The notes under the pieces: model-generated
Told to the model about the DNA's origin: nothing
Databases searched by the model: none
What the model saw: the letters and a program-made list of their open reading frames with translations, nothing else
Assembly (NCBI GenBank): GCA_051877515.1
Contig: JBJEIY010000010.1
Location: 106,646-170,645, forward strand
DNA from: XBB1006 sp051877515
GTDB taxonomy: Bacteria; Bacillota; Clostridia; Lachnospirales; Lachnospiraceae
DNA: 64,000 nucleotides
Direction of reading: 5' to 3'
Position numbers and translations under genes: made by a program
Part shown: positions 26,132 to 34,034 of the stretch, one piece after another
Position numbering within the stretch: position 1 is the stretch's first letter
How the letters are laid out: each line of letters starts with the position of its first letter

Positions 26132-26836
26132 ATGATAGATTTTGCGGATATGCCTTTGAATGATGAGATGAGAAGGCTTCTTGATGAATTAAAGATAGAT
26201 TTTGCGTTCCAACCCATTTTTAAAGCAAAGACCATGGAAGTTACGGGATATGAGGCGCTGATGCGTCCGGTGGGAAGCACACCCATGCAGCTGATCCAGC
26301 ATTATCGCATGAAGAATGGACTGCATACACTGGAGCTTGCAACTTTTTTGGGTGCCTGTAAGGCTTATTATAAAAGGAACTTAAAGGAACTGCTTTCCAT
26401 CAATTCTTTTCCGTCAGAGTGTTTTAATGAGGAGGAGTCTGCGGTATTCTTTCAGTGTTTTCCGCATATCGCAGAGAAGATGTTTGTGGAGATTCTGGAA
26501 TATACGGATCTGGATTATGATAAATGGGTGCTGAAGCGGGAGCAGATCCGGTCCAACGGAATCTGTATTTCGCTGGATGACTATGGAACCGGAAACAATT
26601 CTATGGAAGTGGTTAACATTTTTGAACCGGAGGAGATTAAGATCGACCGGTCCCTGATCGAGGGAATCCACTTAGATACAGGGAAGCAGACTCATTTTCT
26701 GGAGCTGGTAGATCAGTTTCACAGGCGGGGGATCCAGGTACTGGCAGAAGGAATTGAATCGAAGGAGGAACTGGATTATCTGCTTACCACGGATGTGGAT
26801 TTTTTACAGGGGTATTATCTGGGAAGACCGGAATAA
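26132..26836 (+). CDS. EAL-domain c-di-GMP phosphodiesterase
   Basis: 234 residues, essentially a stand-alone EAL domain. The catalytic set looks intact: YEALMR, the Asn in SINSFPSE, the Glu in EILEYTD, DDYGTG, KIDRSL, the Glu in AEGIES and QGYYLG. It should hydrolyse c-di-GMP to pGpG in the cytosol. No sensor domain is attached. I chose ATG 26132 with AGGGG upstream; ATGs at 26099 and 26111 would add up to 11 residues and lie very close to a TATAAT at 26086-26091. Confidence 0.87.
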   Translation: MIDFADMPLNDEMRRLLDELKIDFAFQPIFKAKTMEVTGYEALMRPVGSTPMQLIQHYRMKNGLHTLELATFLGACKAYYKRNLKELLSINSFPSECFNEEESAVFFQCFPHIAEKMFVEILEYTDLDYDKWVLKREQIRSNGICISLDDYGTGNNSMEVVNIFEPEEIKIDRSLIEGIHLDTGKQTHFLELVDQFHRRGIQVLAEGIESKEELDYLLTTDVDFLQGYYLGRPE

Positions 26837-26849
26837 ATCGATAAATTAA

Positions 26850-26879
26850 TTTACAGGACTTATTCATTTATGGTATACT
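26850..26879 (+). promoter_or_regulatory. Promoter of the HAD phosphatase gene
   Basis: TTTACA (26850-26855), 18 bp, TATACT (26874-26879) with an extended TGG just before the -10. Transcription from here would include the hairpin at 26901-26941 in a leader of about 100 nt. Confidence 0.65.
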
Positions 26880-26900
26880 GTACTTTGTGATGAAGTCGGA

Positions 26901-26941
26901 CTTGAAGTGGGTATGCGGCTAGGACGCATGCCCACTTCGAG
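26901..26941 (+). other. Strong leader hairpin without T tract
   Basis: Arms TTGAAGTGGGTATGCG and CGCATGCCCACTTCGA pair around a 7-nt loop with one mismatch or bulge. No run of T follows, so it is not a usual terminator. It lies in the expected 5' leader of the HAD gene, about 40 bp before the start, and could affect mRNA stability or bind a protein. Confidence 0.65.
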
Positions 26942-26982
26942 CATCTGGAAATATCACGAAAGACTAGATATGAGGAACATAA

Positions 26983-27624
26983 ATGAGAAAAGCAGTAATA
27001 TTTGATGTAGACGGAACTTTGTGGGATGCAGTGCCCCAGATTACCAGGGCATGGAATGAAACAGCCCACAAATTTCCCGAGGTGACAACACAATTACGAG
27101 AGGAACAGTTTCTTTCTTATATGGGAAAAACCATGGATGCATATGTCGGACTGTTTCCGGAACTCTCGGCGAAGAAAGCGCAGGAGGTGCTTGCAGCCTG
27201 CTGTGAAGAGGAGAATGATTATTTAAGAGAGCATCCCGGTACTCTTTATCCGGGAATCCGGGAGGTTTTAGAACAGCTGAGACAAAAGTACGAATTGTAC
27301 ATTGTCAGCAATTGTCAGGAAGGATATATTGAGGCATTACTTTCTTCCTGTGGACTGGAAGAGTACTTTGAAGATTATGAGTGTTATGGAAGAACAGGAC
27401 AGAAGAAGGGGCGCAACATACGGATTCTGATGGAACGGTGTGGAATTGATAAAGCAGTCTACATTGGAGATACCCAGATGGATCAGGAAGCAGCCATGGA
27501 AACGGAGATTCCGTTTGTTTTTGCGGCCTATGGAATGGGAAAGACGGAGTACTCACGATTTGTGGCACAGACGCCGGATGAAATACCGGAAGTGATAGCA
27601 AGTATGCGGTATTTTGAACTGTAG
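26983..27624 (+). CDS. HAD-superfamily phosphatase
   Basis: 213 residues. Motif I FDVDGTLWD (nucleophile Asp8), motif II IVSNCQEGY, Lys in GQKKGRNI and motif IV GDTQMDQEAA are visible, and the cap domain lies between motifs I and II, as in phosphoglycolate phosphatase-like (Gph/PGMB) enzymes. The substrate cannot be read from sequence. GAGGAA precedes ATG 26983. The next gene follows after 40 bp. Confidence 0.88.
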   Translation: MRKAVIFDVDGTLWDAVPQITRAWNETAHKFPEVTTQLREEQFLSYMGKTMDAYVGLFPELSAKKAQEVLAACCEEENDYLREHPGTLYPGIREVLEQLRQKYELYIVSNCQEGYIEALLSSCGLEEYFEDYECYGRTGQKKGRNIRILMERCGIDKAVYIGDTQMDQEAAMETEIPFVFAAYGMGKTEYSRFVAQTPDEIPEVIASMRYFEL

Positions 27625-27664
27625 CAAATAGGAAAGATTGGTAATACAGATAAAGGAGAACAGG

Positions 27665-28156
27665 ATGGATTTTCTGGTCTGGCTTATCATCATTGCAGGA
27701 ATTTCCAGCATTGTTAAGCAAAAGAAGAAAGCAGAAGAAAACAAACGGGAGGACACCGGCCGTCAGGCCGCGAAGGCGGCAACACAGAATCGGGCAAGCC
27801 GCCAGGCTGCGAAGCCGGTGGCACAGAATCGGGCAGGTCGTCAGACCGCGAAGCAGCCGGCCCAGTATGGAGCAGAGCGTCAGGCCGCGAAAGATCCGAT
27901 CCGGGAAACAGCGCGTACATACACCAAAGAGGATATTCTGTCCCGTTCAACACAGGGTGTCAGGGAAGACTTTGGCGAGGATACCTTGAAGAAGGAAGCT
28001 GACCGGCATGAATTCTGTGTGGAGGGACATTATGAGCAGCAGAAAGAGTTGCTCAAGACCGTGGAAGATCTCATGGTTTTAGGACCCAACTGTACCCTTA
28101 GCTATGAAAGGGATTTCATTGCGGAAGGTGAGAAGATGATAGAGAGTTTTAGGTAA
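27665..28156 (+). CDS. Membrane-anchored protein with 13-residue repeats, unknown
   Basis: 163 residues; ATG 27665 has AAAGGAG upstream. One N-terminal transmembrane helix (4-17) is followed by a basic stretch, four 13-residue repeats of the form GRQAAKxxxQNRA (about 32-83), and a more conserved-looking acidic C-terminal part (YTKEDILSRSTQGVREDFGED...). The topology suggests a small protein anchored with a cytoplasmic tail. I do not recognise the family. It is followed after 16 bp by another small gene. Confidence 0.72.
   Translation: MDFLVWLIIIAGISSIVKQKKKAEENKREDTGRQAAKAATQNRASRQAAKPVAQNRAGRQTAKQPAQYGAERQAAKDPIRETARTYTKEDILSRSTQGVREDFGEDTLKKEADRHEFCVEGHYEQQKELLKTVEDLMVLGPNCTLSYERDFIAEGEKMIESFR
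27758..27913 (+). repeat. Four 39-bp tandem repeats inside a coding region
   Basis: Units at 27758-27796, 27797-27835, 27836-27874 and 27875-27913, each 13 codons beginning with a GGCCGTCAGGCCGCGAAG-like block; the last two units are more diverged. The in-frame repeat length allows copy number change without loss of frame. Confidence 0.8.
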
Positions 28157-28172
28157 AAGGAAGGAAACAGCA

Positions 28173-28406
28173 TTGAAGAAAATAGAATCAGAGATGGATG
28201 CGATCATGGCATTCTTAGACGCGGACACTTATGAAGAGAAATACAATCTGCTGGGGACCATGCATGAGTTTTTATCCGATCACATGATCAACACTCTGGC
28301 AGCATCCATGGATGTGGTAATCCCAGATGGGGATGTGGAAATGCGGTTCGAGGAACTTCGGAATTGTATCAGTACCTTTAAACGTTTTGAGGTAAACCGT
28401 CGGTAA
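28173..28406 (+). CDS. Small protein of unknown function
   Basis: 77 residues from a TTG start at 28173, with AAAGGAAGG upstream. It is mostly helical and acidic (MDAIMAFLDADTYEEKYNLL...). No motif is recognised. The end overlaps the end of the convergent CYTH gene by 29 bp. It lies 16 bp after the repeat protein and is probably co-transcribed with it. Confidence 0.65.
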   Translation: MKKIESEMDAIMAFLDADTYEEKYNLLGTMHEFLSDHMINTLAASMDVVIPDGDVEMRFEELRNCISTFKRFEVNRR

Positions 28407-28881
28407 GATTACAATTTTGATAGCGGGGATCGTCGGTGACTTCTTTGGCAAACCAGTCGGGTGCAACAAAGCTGTTAGCCGCTTCTATGGAAGCAAATTC
28501 CACCTCAGCTAAGATCAGGGGAGCAAGATCCTCTTCAAAAACATCCAATTCAATGACACATTGGGCAATGTTTTCAACGGTGGCACCGGAAGATGAAGCC
28601 ACAGGAACATAGGAATAAGGAATCAGATAGCGGCATTTGCGAATGATGGCGCCATCTGATTTTTTTAATAAGTGGAGATAACTTTCCTTCGTCAGGGGTA
28701 GATTGGCTTCTTCCCGGACCATGAGTCCCTTGGATTTATAGGTCAGATAGTAGTCGTCCTGATCCCTTCTTACCCGCACCACGGGTTCTTTGGAAAGATA
28801 TCCCTGTTCGATCAGGCGGAACGGGAAAGCCGTGTAATCTATACCATCAGATTTAATGAGATATTTTCTTTCAATTTCCAT
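28378..28881 (-). CDS. CYTH-domain protein (triphosphate tunnel metalloenzyme family)
   Basis: 167 residues. The start MEIERKYLI carries the ExExK motif of CYTH proteins, followed by basic strands VVRVRRDQDDYYLTYKSKG and acidic strands VIELDVFEEDL and LAEVEFASIE. The family hydrolyses inorganic triphosphate or similar triphosphates; activity of this member is unknown. It is the second triphosphate-tunnel-like protein in the window, with the VTC-like one. It overlaps the convergent small gene by 29 bp at its 3' end. The start has GGAGGTTC upstream on the - strand. Confidence 0.88.
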   Translation of the reverse strand: MEIERKYLIKSDGIDYTAFPFRLIEQGYLSKEPVVRVRRDQDDYYLTYKSKGLMVREEANLPLTKESYLHLLKKSDGAIIRKCRYLIPYSYVPVASSSGATVENIAQCVIELDVFEEDLAPLILAEVEFASIEAANSFVAPDWFAKEVTDDPRYQNCNLTDGLPQNV

Positions 28882-29003
28882 GTGAACCTCCGCATCAATC
28901 CCTTTGTTTTGTAGTCTATAAAATGTGTACAGTTTTGTAAAGGGTTTGGGGAAATATTTGTTGCATATTAGAGAAAAAGATGATAAACTTTAGCTTACAA
29001 TGT

Positions 29004-29039
29004 AAAAATACTTCTAAGCGGGTATTTTTGCGTTTTTTT
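29004..29039 (+). terminator. Terminator-like hairpin in the potD leader
   Basis: Stem AAAAATAC / GTATTTTT (29004-29011 with 29022-29029) followed by GCG and seven T. It lies 45 bp before potD. No + strand gene ends nearby, so it may be an attenuator of the pot operon or end a short leader RNA. The 200-bp gap between the CYTH gene and potD has no gene. Confidence 0.5.
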
Positions 29040-29083
29040 CTATGTTTAAATAAAAATCTACGAGCAGGAAAGGAAAGAAAAAA

Positions 29084-30151
29084 ATGAAAAAAATCGTACA
29101 AAAAATGGTGACTGTCTTAATTGTCTTTAGCATGGGGGTTGGCCTCCTGGCAGGTTGTGGATCATCTGCCACCAGCAAGGAAAATACCTTGTATATCTAT
29201 AACTGGTCCGAATACATCCCACAGGAAGTCTATGAGATGTTTGAGGAAGAAACCGGGATCCACGTAGTCGAGTCCACTTTTTCCAGCAACGAAGAGATGC
29301 TGGCAAAACTGGTAGCCGGAGGAACCGGCGACTATGACCTCATTGTTGCAAGTAATTATGTAATTCCGGCCATGATCGAACAGGGTCTGATCCAGGAATT
29401 CGACGGAGCAAGTCTTGAGAATTTCGGAAACCTTACAGACACTTCGGTAGGAATGGATTTTGATCCGGAGAATCAGTATTCTGTTCCTTATATGGCAACG
29501 ATTACGCTGTTAGCAGTAAACAGGGCAAAATGTCAGGAATTAAACGTTGAGGTAAATGGACTGGATGATTTATTAAATCCTGCTCTTGAAAATAACCTTG
29601 TTATCCCGGATGACTGCCGGGAGGTAGTAGATGTTGCATTGAAAGTCCTTGGAGAAGATCCGGACAGTACCGATGAAGCAACGGTGGAGAAAGCATCGGA
29701 GTGGTTAAGTAAGCTTGCTCCCAACGTAAAGCTTTATGATTCTGATACACCATACACCGCGCTGGCTACCAATGAAGTGGCTGCCGGTCTGGTATATAAC
29801 ATGGACGCAGCCAAAGCCATGCAGATGAATGAGGACATCGAGATTGTGGATCTCGCAGAAGGAAATGAGATCGCCTACGATAACTTTGTATTGGCATCCG
29901 GAAGCGACAAGAAGGATATTGCCAGACAGTTTATAGATTTTATTTTAAGACCGGATGTATATAAGATCTGTCTGGAAGAGTATCCCTGTGTATGCTTAAA
30001 TGAAAAGACACTGGATCTGATGGATGAGGAATTTTTATCCAATCCTGCTTCCAATGTCAGTGCCGAAGTGCTGTCCCGTGCTCATTTAACAGGAGACGTG
30101 GGAGAAGCGGCAACCTATTATGATAATGTATTTTCCAAAATGAAGAATTAA
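29084..30151 (+). CDS. potD: Spermidine/putrescine-binding lipoprotein
   Basis: 355 residues. Signal peptide with lipobox LLAGC (Cys25), then a periplasmic-binding-protein fold with LYIYNWSEYIPQEVYEMFEEETG, the PotD/PotF opening, and DYDLIVASNYVIPAMIEQGL. It captures polyamines outside the membrane for PotABC. It is unusual only in being first in the operon; potD is often last. It is followed after 16 bp by a PII-like gene. A strong ribosome binding site (AGGAAAGG) precedes ATG 29084. Confidence 0.93.
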   Translation: MKKIVQKMVTVLIVFSMGVGLLAGCGSSATSKENTLYIYNWSEYIPQEVYEMFEEETGIHVVESTFSSNEEMLAKLVAGGTGDYDLIVASNYVIPAMIEQGLIQEFDGASLENFGNLTDTSVGMDFDPENQYSVPYMATITLLAVNRAKCQELNVEVNGLDDLLNPALENNLVIPDDCREVVDVALKVLGEDPDSTDEATVEKASEWLSKLAPNVKLYDSDTPYTALATNEVAAGLVYNMDAAKAMQMNEDIEIVDLAEGNEIAYDNFVLASGSDKKDIARQFIDFILRPDVYKICLEEYPCVCLNEKTLDLMDEEFLSNPASNVSAEVLSRAHLTGDVGEAATYYDNVFSKMKN

Positions 30152-30167
30152 CCGGAGGTTAAGAATT

Positions 30168-30506
30168 ATGAAGAAGATCGAGATTATTACACGAACAGAG
30201 AACCTTGAATCCGTAAAACATGTGCTTGCACGGAATGAGTATTCCGGTATGACAGTGACCTCTGTCATGGGTTGCGGAAACCAGGTCAGCAGTAATAAGG
30301 ATTTTGAGAAGCTCAATGTGGATATGAATCTGCTTCCGAGGATCCACGTGATGACTGTAGTCTGGGATGAAGATCTTGATGATATTCTTTATCAGTTGCA
30401 GGAAGAGCTTTCCTCAGGAAGTGTAGGAGATGGTAAAATCTTCGTTTCTACTGTGGATGAAGGCATTCGCATTCGTACCGGTGAACGGGGAGATAAGATT
30501 CTTTAA
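30168..30506 (+). CDS. PII-family signalling protein within the pot operon
   Basis: 112 residues. The nucleotide-binding residues of GlnB-type PII are kept: GMTVTSVMGCGNQ (Gln39), G87-x-G89-K90 and RIRTGERG (Arg101, Arg103). The T-loop differs: Val replaces Tyr51, so it cannot be uridylylated there, and Arg replaces Lys58, which contacts 2-oxoglutarate in classic PII. It probably binds ATP/ADP and regulates the polyamine transporter by contact. PII-like proteins linked to pot operons have, as I recall, been called PotN. It lies between potD and potA. Confidence 0.85.
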   Translation: MKKIEIITRTENLESVKHVLARNEYSGMTVTSVMGCGNQVSSNKDFEKLNVDMNLLPRIHVMTVVWDEDLDDILYQLQEELSSGSVGDGKIFVSTVDEGIRIRTGERGDKIL

Positions 30507-30526
30507 ATAATTGGAGGATACAAAAA

Positions 30527-31684
30527 TTGAGCAATAACAAGGACGTTATCGTCAGACTGAAAGATGTGGAAAAAGAGTTTGACGGCGTTAAGGTTGTAAA
30601 AAAGTTAAACCTTGAGGTCAGAGAAGGAGAATTCCTGACCTTACTTGGACCTTCAGGCTGTGGTAAAACGACTACACTGCGTATGATCGCAGGATTCAGC
30701 CCCGTTTCCAGCGGGGAAATTGAACTCGAGGGTAGAAATGTTGCCGATTTAAAGCCAAATCAGAGAGATGTCAATACTGTTTTCCAGAACTATGCCCTGT
30801 TTCCGCATATGAATGTGGAAGATAATATTGCCTTTGGTTTAGTGGAGAAAAAAGTACCAAAAAAAGAAATCAAAGAACGCGTGGCGGAGATGATCAAACT
30901 GGTCCAGTTAGAAGGACTGGAAAAACGGAAACCGGCCCAGATGTCCGGAGGACAGAAGCAGCGTGTAGCAATTGCACGTGCTTTGATCAATCGTCCCAAA
31001 GTGCTTTTATTAGATGAGCCGTTAGGTGCCCTGGATTTAAAACTGCGTAAACAGATGCAGCTGGAGTTAAAGCATCTGCAGCAGAAGCTGGGGATCACCT
31101 TTATTTATGTTACCCATGATCAGGAAGAGGCTTTGACCATGAGTGACCGGATCGCGGTTATGAACGAAGGTGTCATGGAGCAGATTGGAACACCGGATGA
31201 GGTGTACAATCATCCCCGCACCAAGTTTGTTGCCGGTTTTGTGGGCGAATCCAATATTCTGGAAAGTTATGTAGAAGCGGTGAAGGGGGATCTTCTGCAT
31301 ATTTCTCTGGAAGCCGGAAAAGCCCTCCTGCATGCACCGGGATTTAATAAAGAAGAGATGATCTATATCTGTGTACGGCCGGAGAATCTGAAAATCTCCC
31401 CCAGTCCGGTGGAACATTTTTCCATTCAGGGAAGGATCATCGAGCATGTTTTTGCAGGTTCCGTGATCAAGACCATCGTGGAGCTCATTAACGGCCAGCG
31501 TATAAAAGTGGCAAGGCATCCGGGAGAAGAGGATATTGCCATCGGAACCTATGTGTATATCCATTGGGCTCCTAAGAATGCAATTATCGTACACACCGTA
31601 GAGGAGCAGATTTACAATGTGATCGAGCAGAACTCCAACAGGATGTACGAGGAATTAGGAGGCGGCCATGAAAGCGAAACATAA
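30527..31684 (+). CDS. potA: Polyamine ABC transporter ATPase
   Basis: 385 residues from a TTG start at 30527 behind TTGGAGGATA. Walker A GPSGCGKTT, Q-loop in TVFQNYALFPH, signature MSGGQKQRVAIARAL, Walker B VLLLDEPLGALDLKLR and switch His in THDQEEA are all present, with a C-terminal TOBE domain of about 130 residues. It powers polyamine import. Its 3' end overlaps potB by 17 bp. Confidence 0.94.
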   Translation: MSNNKDVIVRLKDVEKEFDGVKVVKKLNLEVREGEFLTLLGPSGCGKTTTLRMIAGFSPVSSGEIELEGRNVADLKPNQRDVNTVFQNYALFPHMNVEDNIAFGLVEKKVPKKEIKERVAEMIKLVQLEGLEKRKPAQMSGGQKQRVAIARALINRPKVLLLDEPLGALDLKLRKQMQLELKHLQQKLGITFIYVTHDQEEALTMSDRIAVMNEGVMEQIGTPDEVYNHPRTKFVAGFVGESNILESYVEAVKGDLLHISLEAGKALLHAPGFNKEEMIYICVRPENLKISPSPVEHFSIQGRIIEHVFAGSVIKTIVELINGQRIKVARHPGEEDIAIGTYVYIHWAPKNAIIVHTVEEQIYNVIEQNSNRMYEELGGGHESET

Positions 31685-32522
31685 GGGCAGACTTGCTCCG
31701 GTGGTTATGATCGGACCTGCTACATTCTGGCTGGTGCTGTTTCTGATGCTTCCTTTGGCTCTGGTGGTAGGAATCAGTTTTCTGACCAGAAGCGGATATG
31801 GCGGCGTAGAGATGGCACTGTCTCTGGATGCATACAAGCAGCTGTTTAGTTCAGAGTATATGAGGATTTTTGTGGTTTCTTTCCGGCTGGCATTAGAAAC
31901 TACCATCATCTGCCTGTTAGTCGGATATCCTTTTGCATACATCATTGCCAATTCCTCTAACAGGGTGAAACCCTTTCTGGTACTGTTTTTGATGTTGCCG
32001 TTCTGGATCAATTCCATGATCCGGATTTACGGCTGGAATACTTTGCTGCGTTCTTCGGGAATCATCAACCAGGTGCTTTTGAACCTGGGTATTATCAGGA
32101 TCCCGCTGGAAATGCTATATACAGACGGTGCTGTACTTTTGGGTATGGTTTATGATCTTTTGCCCTTTACCGTATTGCCCATCTATACATCCATCGAAAA
32201 ACTGGATCCTTCCCTGTTGGAAGCAGCCAGTGATCTGGGAGCCGGAAAAGCCCATCGGTTTGTGCGGGTAATCCTGCCGCTGACCATGCCCGGTATTTTT
32301 GCCGGATCCATTCAGACATTCATTCCGTCTTTGGGATTGTTCTACATTTCGGATATGATGGGTGGAGCAAAGACCATGTATATCGGAAATCTCATTAAGA
32401 ATCAGTTTATGTCTGCCAGAAACTGGCCTATGGGAGCAGCGCTTGCCATTGTCCTTATCCTTGTGACATTGGTGATCATGCGGCTGTATACCCGAGTGGG
32501 CAGTCTGGATGACATGGTTTAG
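31668..32522 (+). CDS. potB: Polyamine ABC transporter permease PotB
   Basis: 284 residues with about six transmembrane helices and the EAA loop EAASDLGAGKAHRFVRVILPLTMPG-like region that contacts PotA. It starts with AGGAGG just upstream and overlaps potA by 17 bp. potC follows after 12 bp. It forms the membrane channel with PotC. Confidence 0.93.
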   Translation: MKAKHKGRLAPVVMIGPATFWLVLFLMLPLALVVGISFLTRSGYGGVEMALSLDAYKQLFSSEYMRIFVVSFRLALETTIICLLVGYPFAYIIANSSNRVKPFLVLFLMLPFWINSMIRIYGWNTLLRSSGIINQVLLNLGIIRIPLEMLYTDGAVLLGMVYDLLPFTVLPIYTSIEKLDPSLLEAASDLGAGKAHRFVRVILPLTMPGIFAGSIQTFIPSLGLFYISDMMGGAKTMYIGNLIKNQFMSARNWPMGAALAIVLILVTLVIMRLYTRVGSLDDMV

Positions 32523-32534
32523 GGGGTAGACGGC

Positions 32535-33362
32535 ATGAAAAAAATTGAAAGTGCTGAAGTGCGTAAAACCCGGGAAAAGCATCAAAACCCTTTCTCCACG
32601 GTATACGCATGTCTGGTATATCTTTTTCTGTATCTGCCCATTGCGGTGGTGATCGCTTTTTCCTTTAATACCTCCAAGATGAATGTGGTATTTGAAGGAT
32701 TTACTTTTGACTGGTATGTGTCCATGTGGTCTAATACCCTGCTGATGCAGGCATTCCGAAATACCATTGTGGTAGCATTTGCCAGTACCGTTATTTCTAC
32801 AGTGTTGGGGACACTTTGTGCCGTTGGCCTTAACCGGTTTGAGTTTAAGTTAAAGGGATTGATCAGTTCCTCTTTGTATATTCCCATTGTGATCCCGGAA
32901 CTGGTCTTTGCCATTGCCATGCTGATTTTGTTTTCCTCGGTGAACATTACCATGAATATGGCTACGTTGATCATTTCCCATGTGACCTTTTCCATGCCAT
33001 TTGTGGTGATCACGGTGCGTTCCCGTATGGCAGGTTTTGACCAAAGCATTGAAGAGGCGGCACGGGATCTGGGAGCCAATGAGTTTCGGACTTTTTGGCG
33101 GGTTACTCTGCCCATGATCGCTCCGGGTGTTATGTCAGGAGCCATGCTGGCACTGACCTTATCTTTAGATGATGTGGTAGTAAGCTTTTTTACAGCAGGA
33201 GTCAACAGTCAGACGCTGCCGCTTCGGATCTTAAGTATGGTAAAAAAAGGTATTTCCCCGGATGTAAATGCGCTGTCCACCCTGCTGATCTTAGGCAGCT
33301 TGCTGTTGCTGGTGGGAAATACCCTGCTTCAGAATTATCTGGAGAAGCGGGAAGAAGGATAA
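32535..33362 (+). CDS. potC: Polyamine ABC transporter permease PotC
   Basis: 275 residues with about six transmembrane helices and an EAA loop (EEAARDLGANEFRTFWRVTLPMIAPG region). It pairs with PotB. It is the last gene of the pot operon; potD is at the start, so the transporter is complete. No clear terminator follows, only an A/T-rich stretch at 33361-33379. Confidence 0.93.
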   Translation: MKKIESAEVRKTREKHQNPFSTVYACLVYLFLYLPIAVVIAFSFNTSKMNVVFEGFTFDWYVSMWSNTLLMQAFRNTIVVAFASTVISTVLGTLCAVGLNRFEFKLKGLISSSLYIPIVIPELVFAIAMLILFSSVNITMNMATLIISHVTFSMPFVVITVRSRMAGFDQSIEEAARDLGANEFRTFWRVTLPMIAPGVMSGAMLALTLSLDDVVVSFFTAGVNSQTLPLRILSMVKKGISPDVNALSTLLILGSLLLLVGNTLLQNYLEKREEG

Positions 33363-33386
33363 AAAATAAAAAAATTTTTGGAACCA

Positions 33387-33416
33387 TGAATATATTACGA
33401 ATGGATTACCATATTA
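33387..33416 (+). promoter_or_regulatory. Sigma-G/F-like sporulation promoter
   Basis: TGAATA (33387-33392), 17 bp, CATATTA (33410-33416). This matches the forespore sigma-G/sigma-F consensus and stands before an SASP gene, the classic sigma-G target. The expected transcript has a leader of about 110 nt containing the hairpin 33474-33522. Confidence 0.7.
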
Positions 33417-33473
33417 GTAAGTGATGGAAATGGAACGAAATGAAGAATTTACCATCATAATTGCAAAGTCTTT

Positions 33474-33522
33474 CGTCAATACTAGAACTAGATAAGGAAA
33501 CTTATCTACAATAGTATTGACG
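33474..33522 (+). other. Nested leader hairpin of the SASP mRNA
   Basis: Outer stem CGTCAATACTA / TAGTATTGACG (33474-33484 with 33512-33522, perfect) and inner stem AGATAAG / CTTATCT with a GAAA tetraloop (33490-33507). It ends immediately before the GGAGGAATG ribosome binding site, so it may stabilise the mRNA or set translation. Confidence 0.72.
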
Positions 33523-33534
33523 GAGGAATGAAAA

Positions 33535-33744
33535 ATGGGAAGTAAGAGTAGTGGAAAAATGGCTCATCCAGAAGCTAAAGAAGCTATGAACCGTTTTAAA
33601 GAGGAAGTTGCATCTGAAATCGGTGTAAACTTAAAACAGGGTTATAACGGAGACATTACAGCAAAAGAAGCTGGTTCCATCGGCGGCGAAATGGTTAGAA
33701 AGATGATCAAAAAGCAGGAAGAAATGATGTCTTCCGGACAGTAA
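33535..33744 (+). CDS. Small acid-soluble spore protein, alpha/beta type
   Basis: 69 residues. EVASEIGVNL, GYNGDITAKEAGSIGGEMVRKMI is the alpha/beta SASP core, including the GPR protease site region (EIGV). It coats and protects DNA in the dormant spore and supplies amino acids on germination. GGAGG precedes the start. It is a single-gene unit with a sigma-G-like promoter, a structured leader and a strong terminator. It is direct evidence that the organism has spore genes. Confidence 0.95.
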   Translation: MGSKSSGKMAHPEAKEAMNRFKEEVASEIGVNLKQGYNGDITAKEAGSIGGEMVRKMIKKQEEMMSSGQ

Positions 33745-33775
33745 GCCCGAAAAGTGAAAAGAGAAATTGAGTGGT

Positions 33776-33816
33776 GGGAAGCCGGTGCAGAGAGCTGTGC
33801 CGGCTTCCCGTTTTAT
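33776..33816 (+). terminator. Terminator of the SASP gene
   Basis: Stem GGGAAGCCGG / CCGGCTTCCC (33776-33785 with 33800-33809), inner pairing extended, followed by GTTTTATTT. Confidence 0.9.
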
Positions 33817-33854
33817 TTATGAAAAGTGAGGTCATTTGCAGACTCATCTTGTTT
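33811..33854 (+). repeat. Dispersed 40-bp element, copy 2
   Basis: TTTTATTTATGAAAAGTGAGG followed by TGCAGACTCATCTTGTTT. It is the closest match to copy 1 at 12832-12872. As in copy 1 it follows a terminator T tract directly. If translated from its ATG, copies 1 and 2 give similar peptides (M-x-S-E-x-x-C-R-L-I-L). Confidence 0.65.
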
Positions 33855-33958
33855 GCTATCCAGTTATGTGCGCTTCTTTCGATGAAATATCCCCAAAAAC
33901 ATAAAACAAAATATATCAAAAATAGAAAACGAAATACCTCAAAAATACAAAATATAAA

Positions 33959-33987
33959 TTGACAAAAATATAAATTTTGGTTATATA
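33959..33987 (+). promoter_or_regulatory. Promoter of the DUF4143-type ATPase gene
   Basis: TTGACA (33959-33964), 17 bp, TATATA (33982-33987), in a very AT-rich stretch (33890-34000). It is about 47 bp before the start codon. Confidence 0.72.
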
Positions 33988-34034
33988 TAGAGTATAAACA
34001 GGGCATTCTGGTAATAAAGAGAGGGATGATAGCG

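Noticed and set aside
27758..27913. CRISPR array
   Set aside because: The 39-bp units are contiguous, without spacers, and are in frame with a protein; no cas genes are present.
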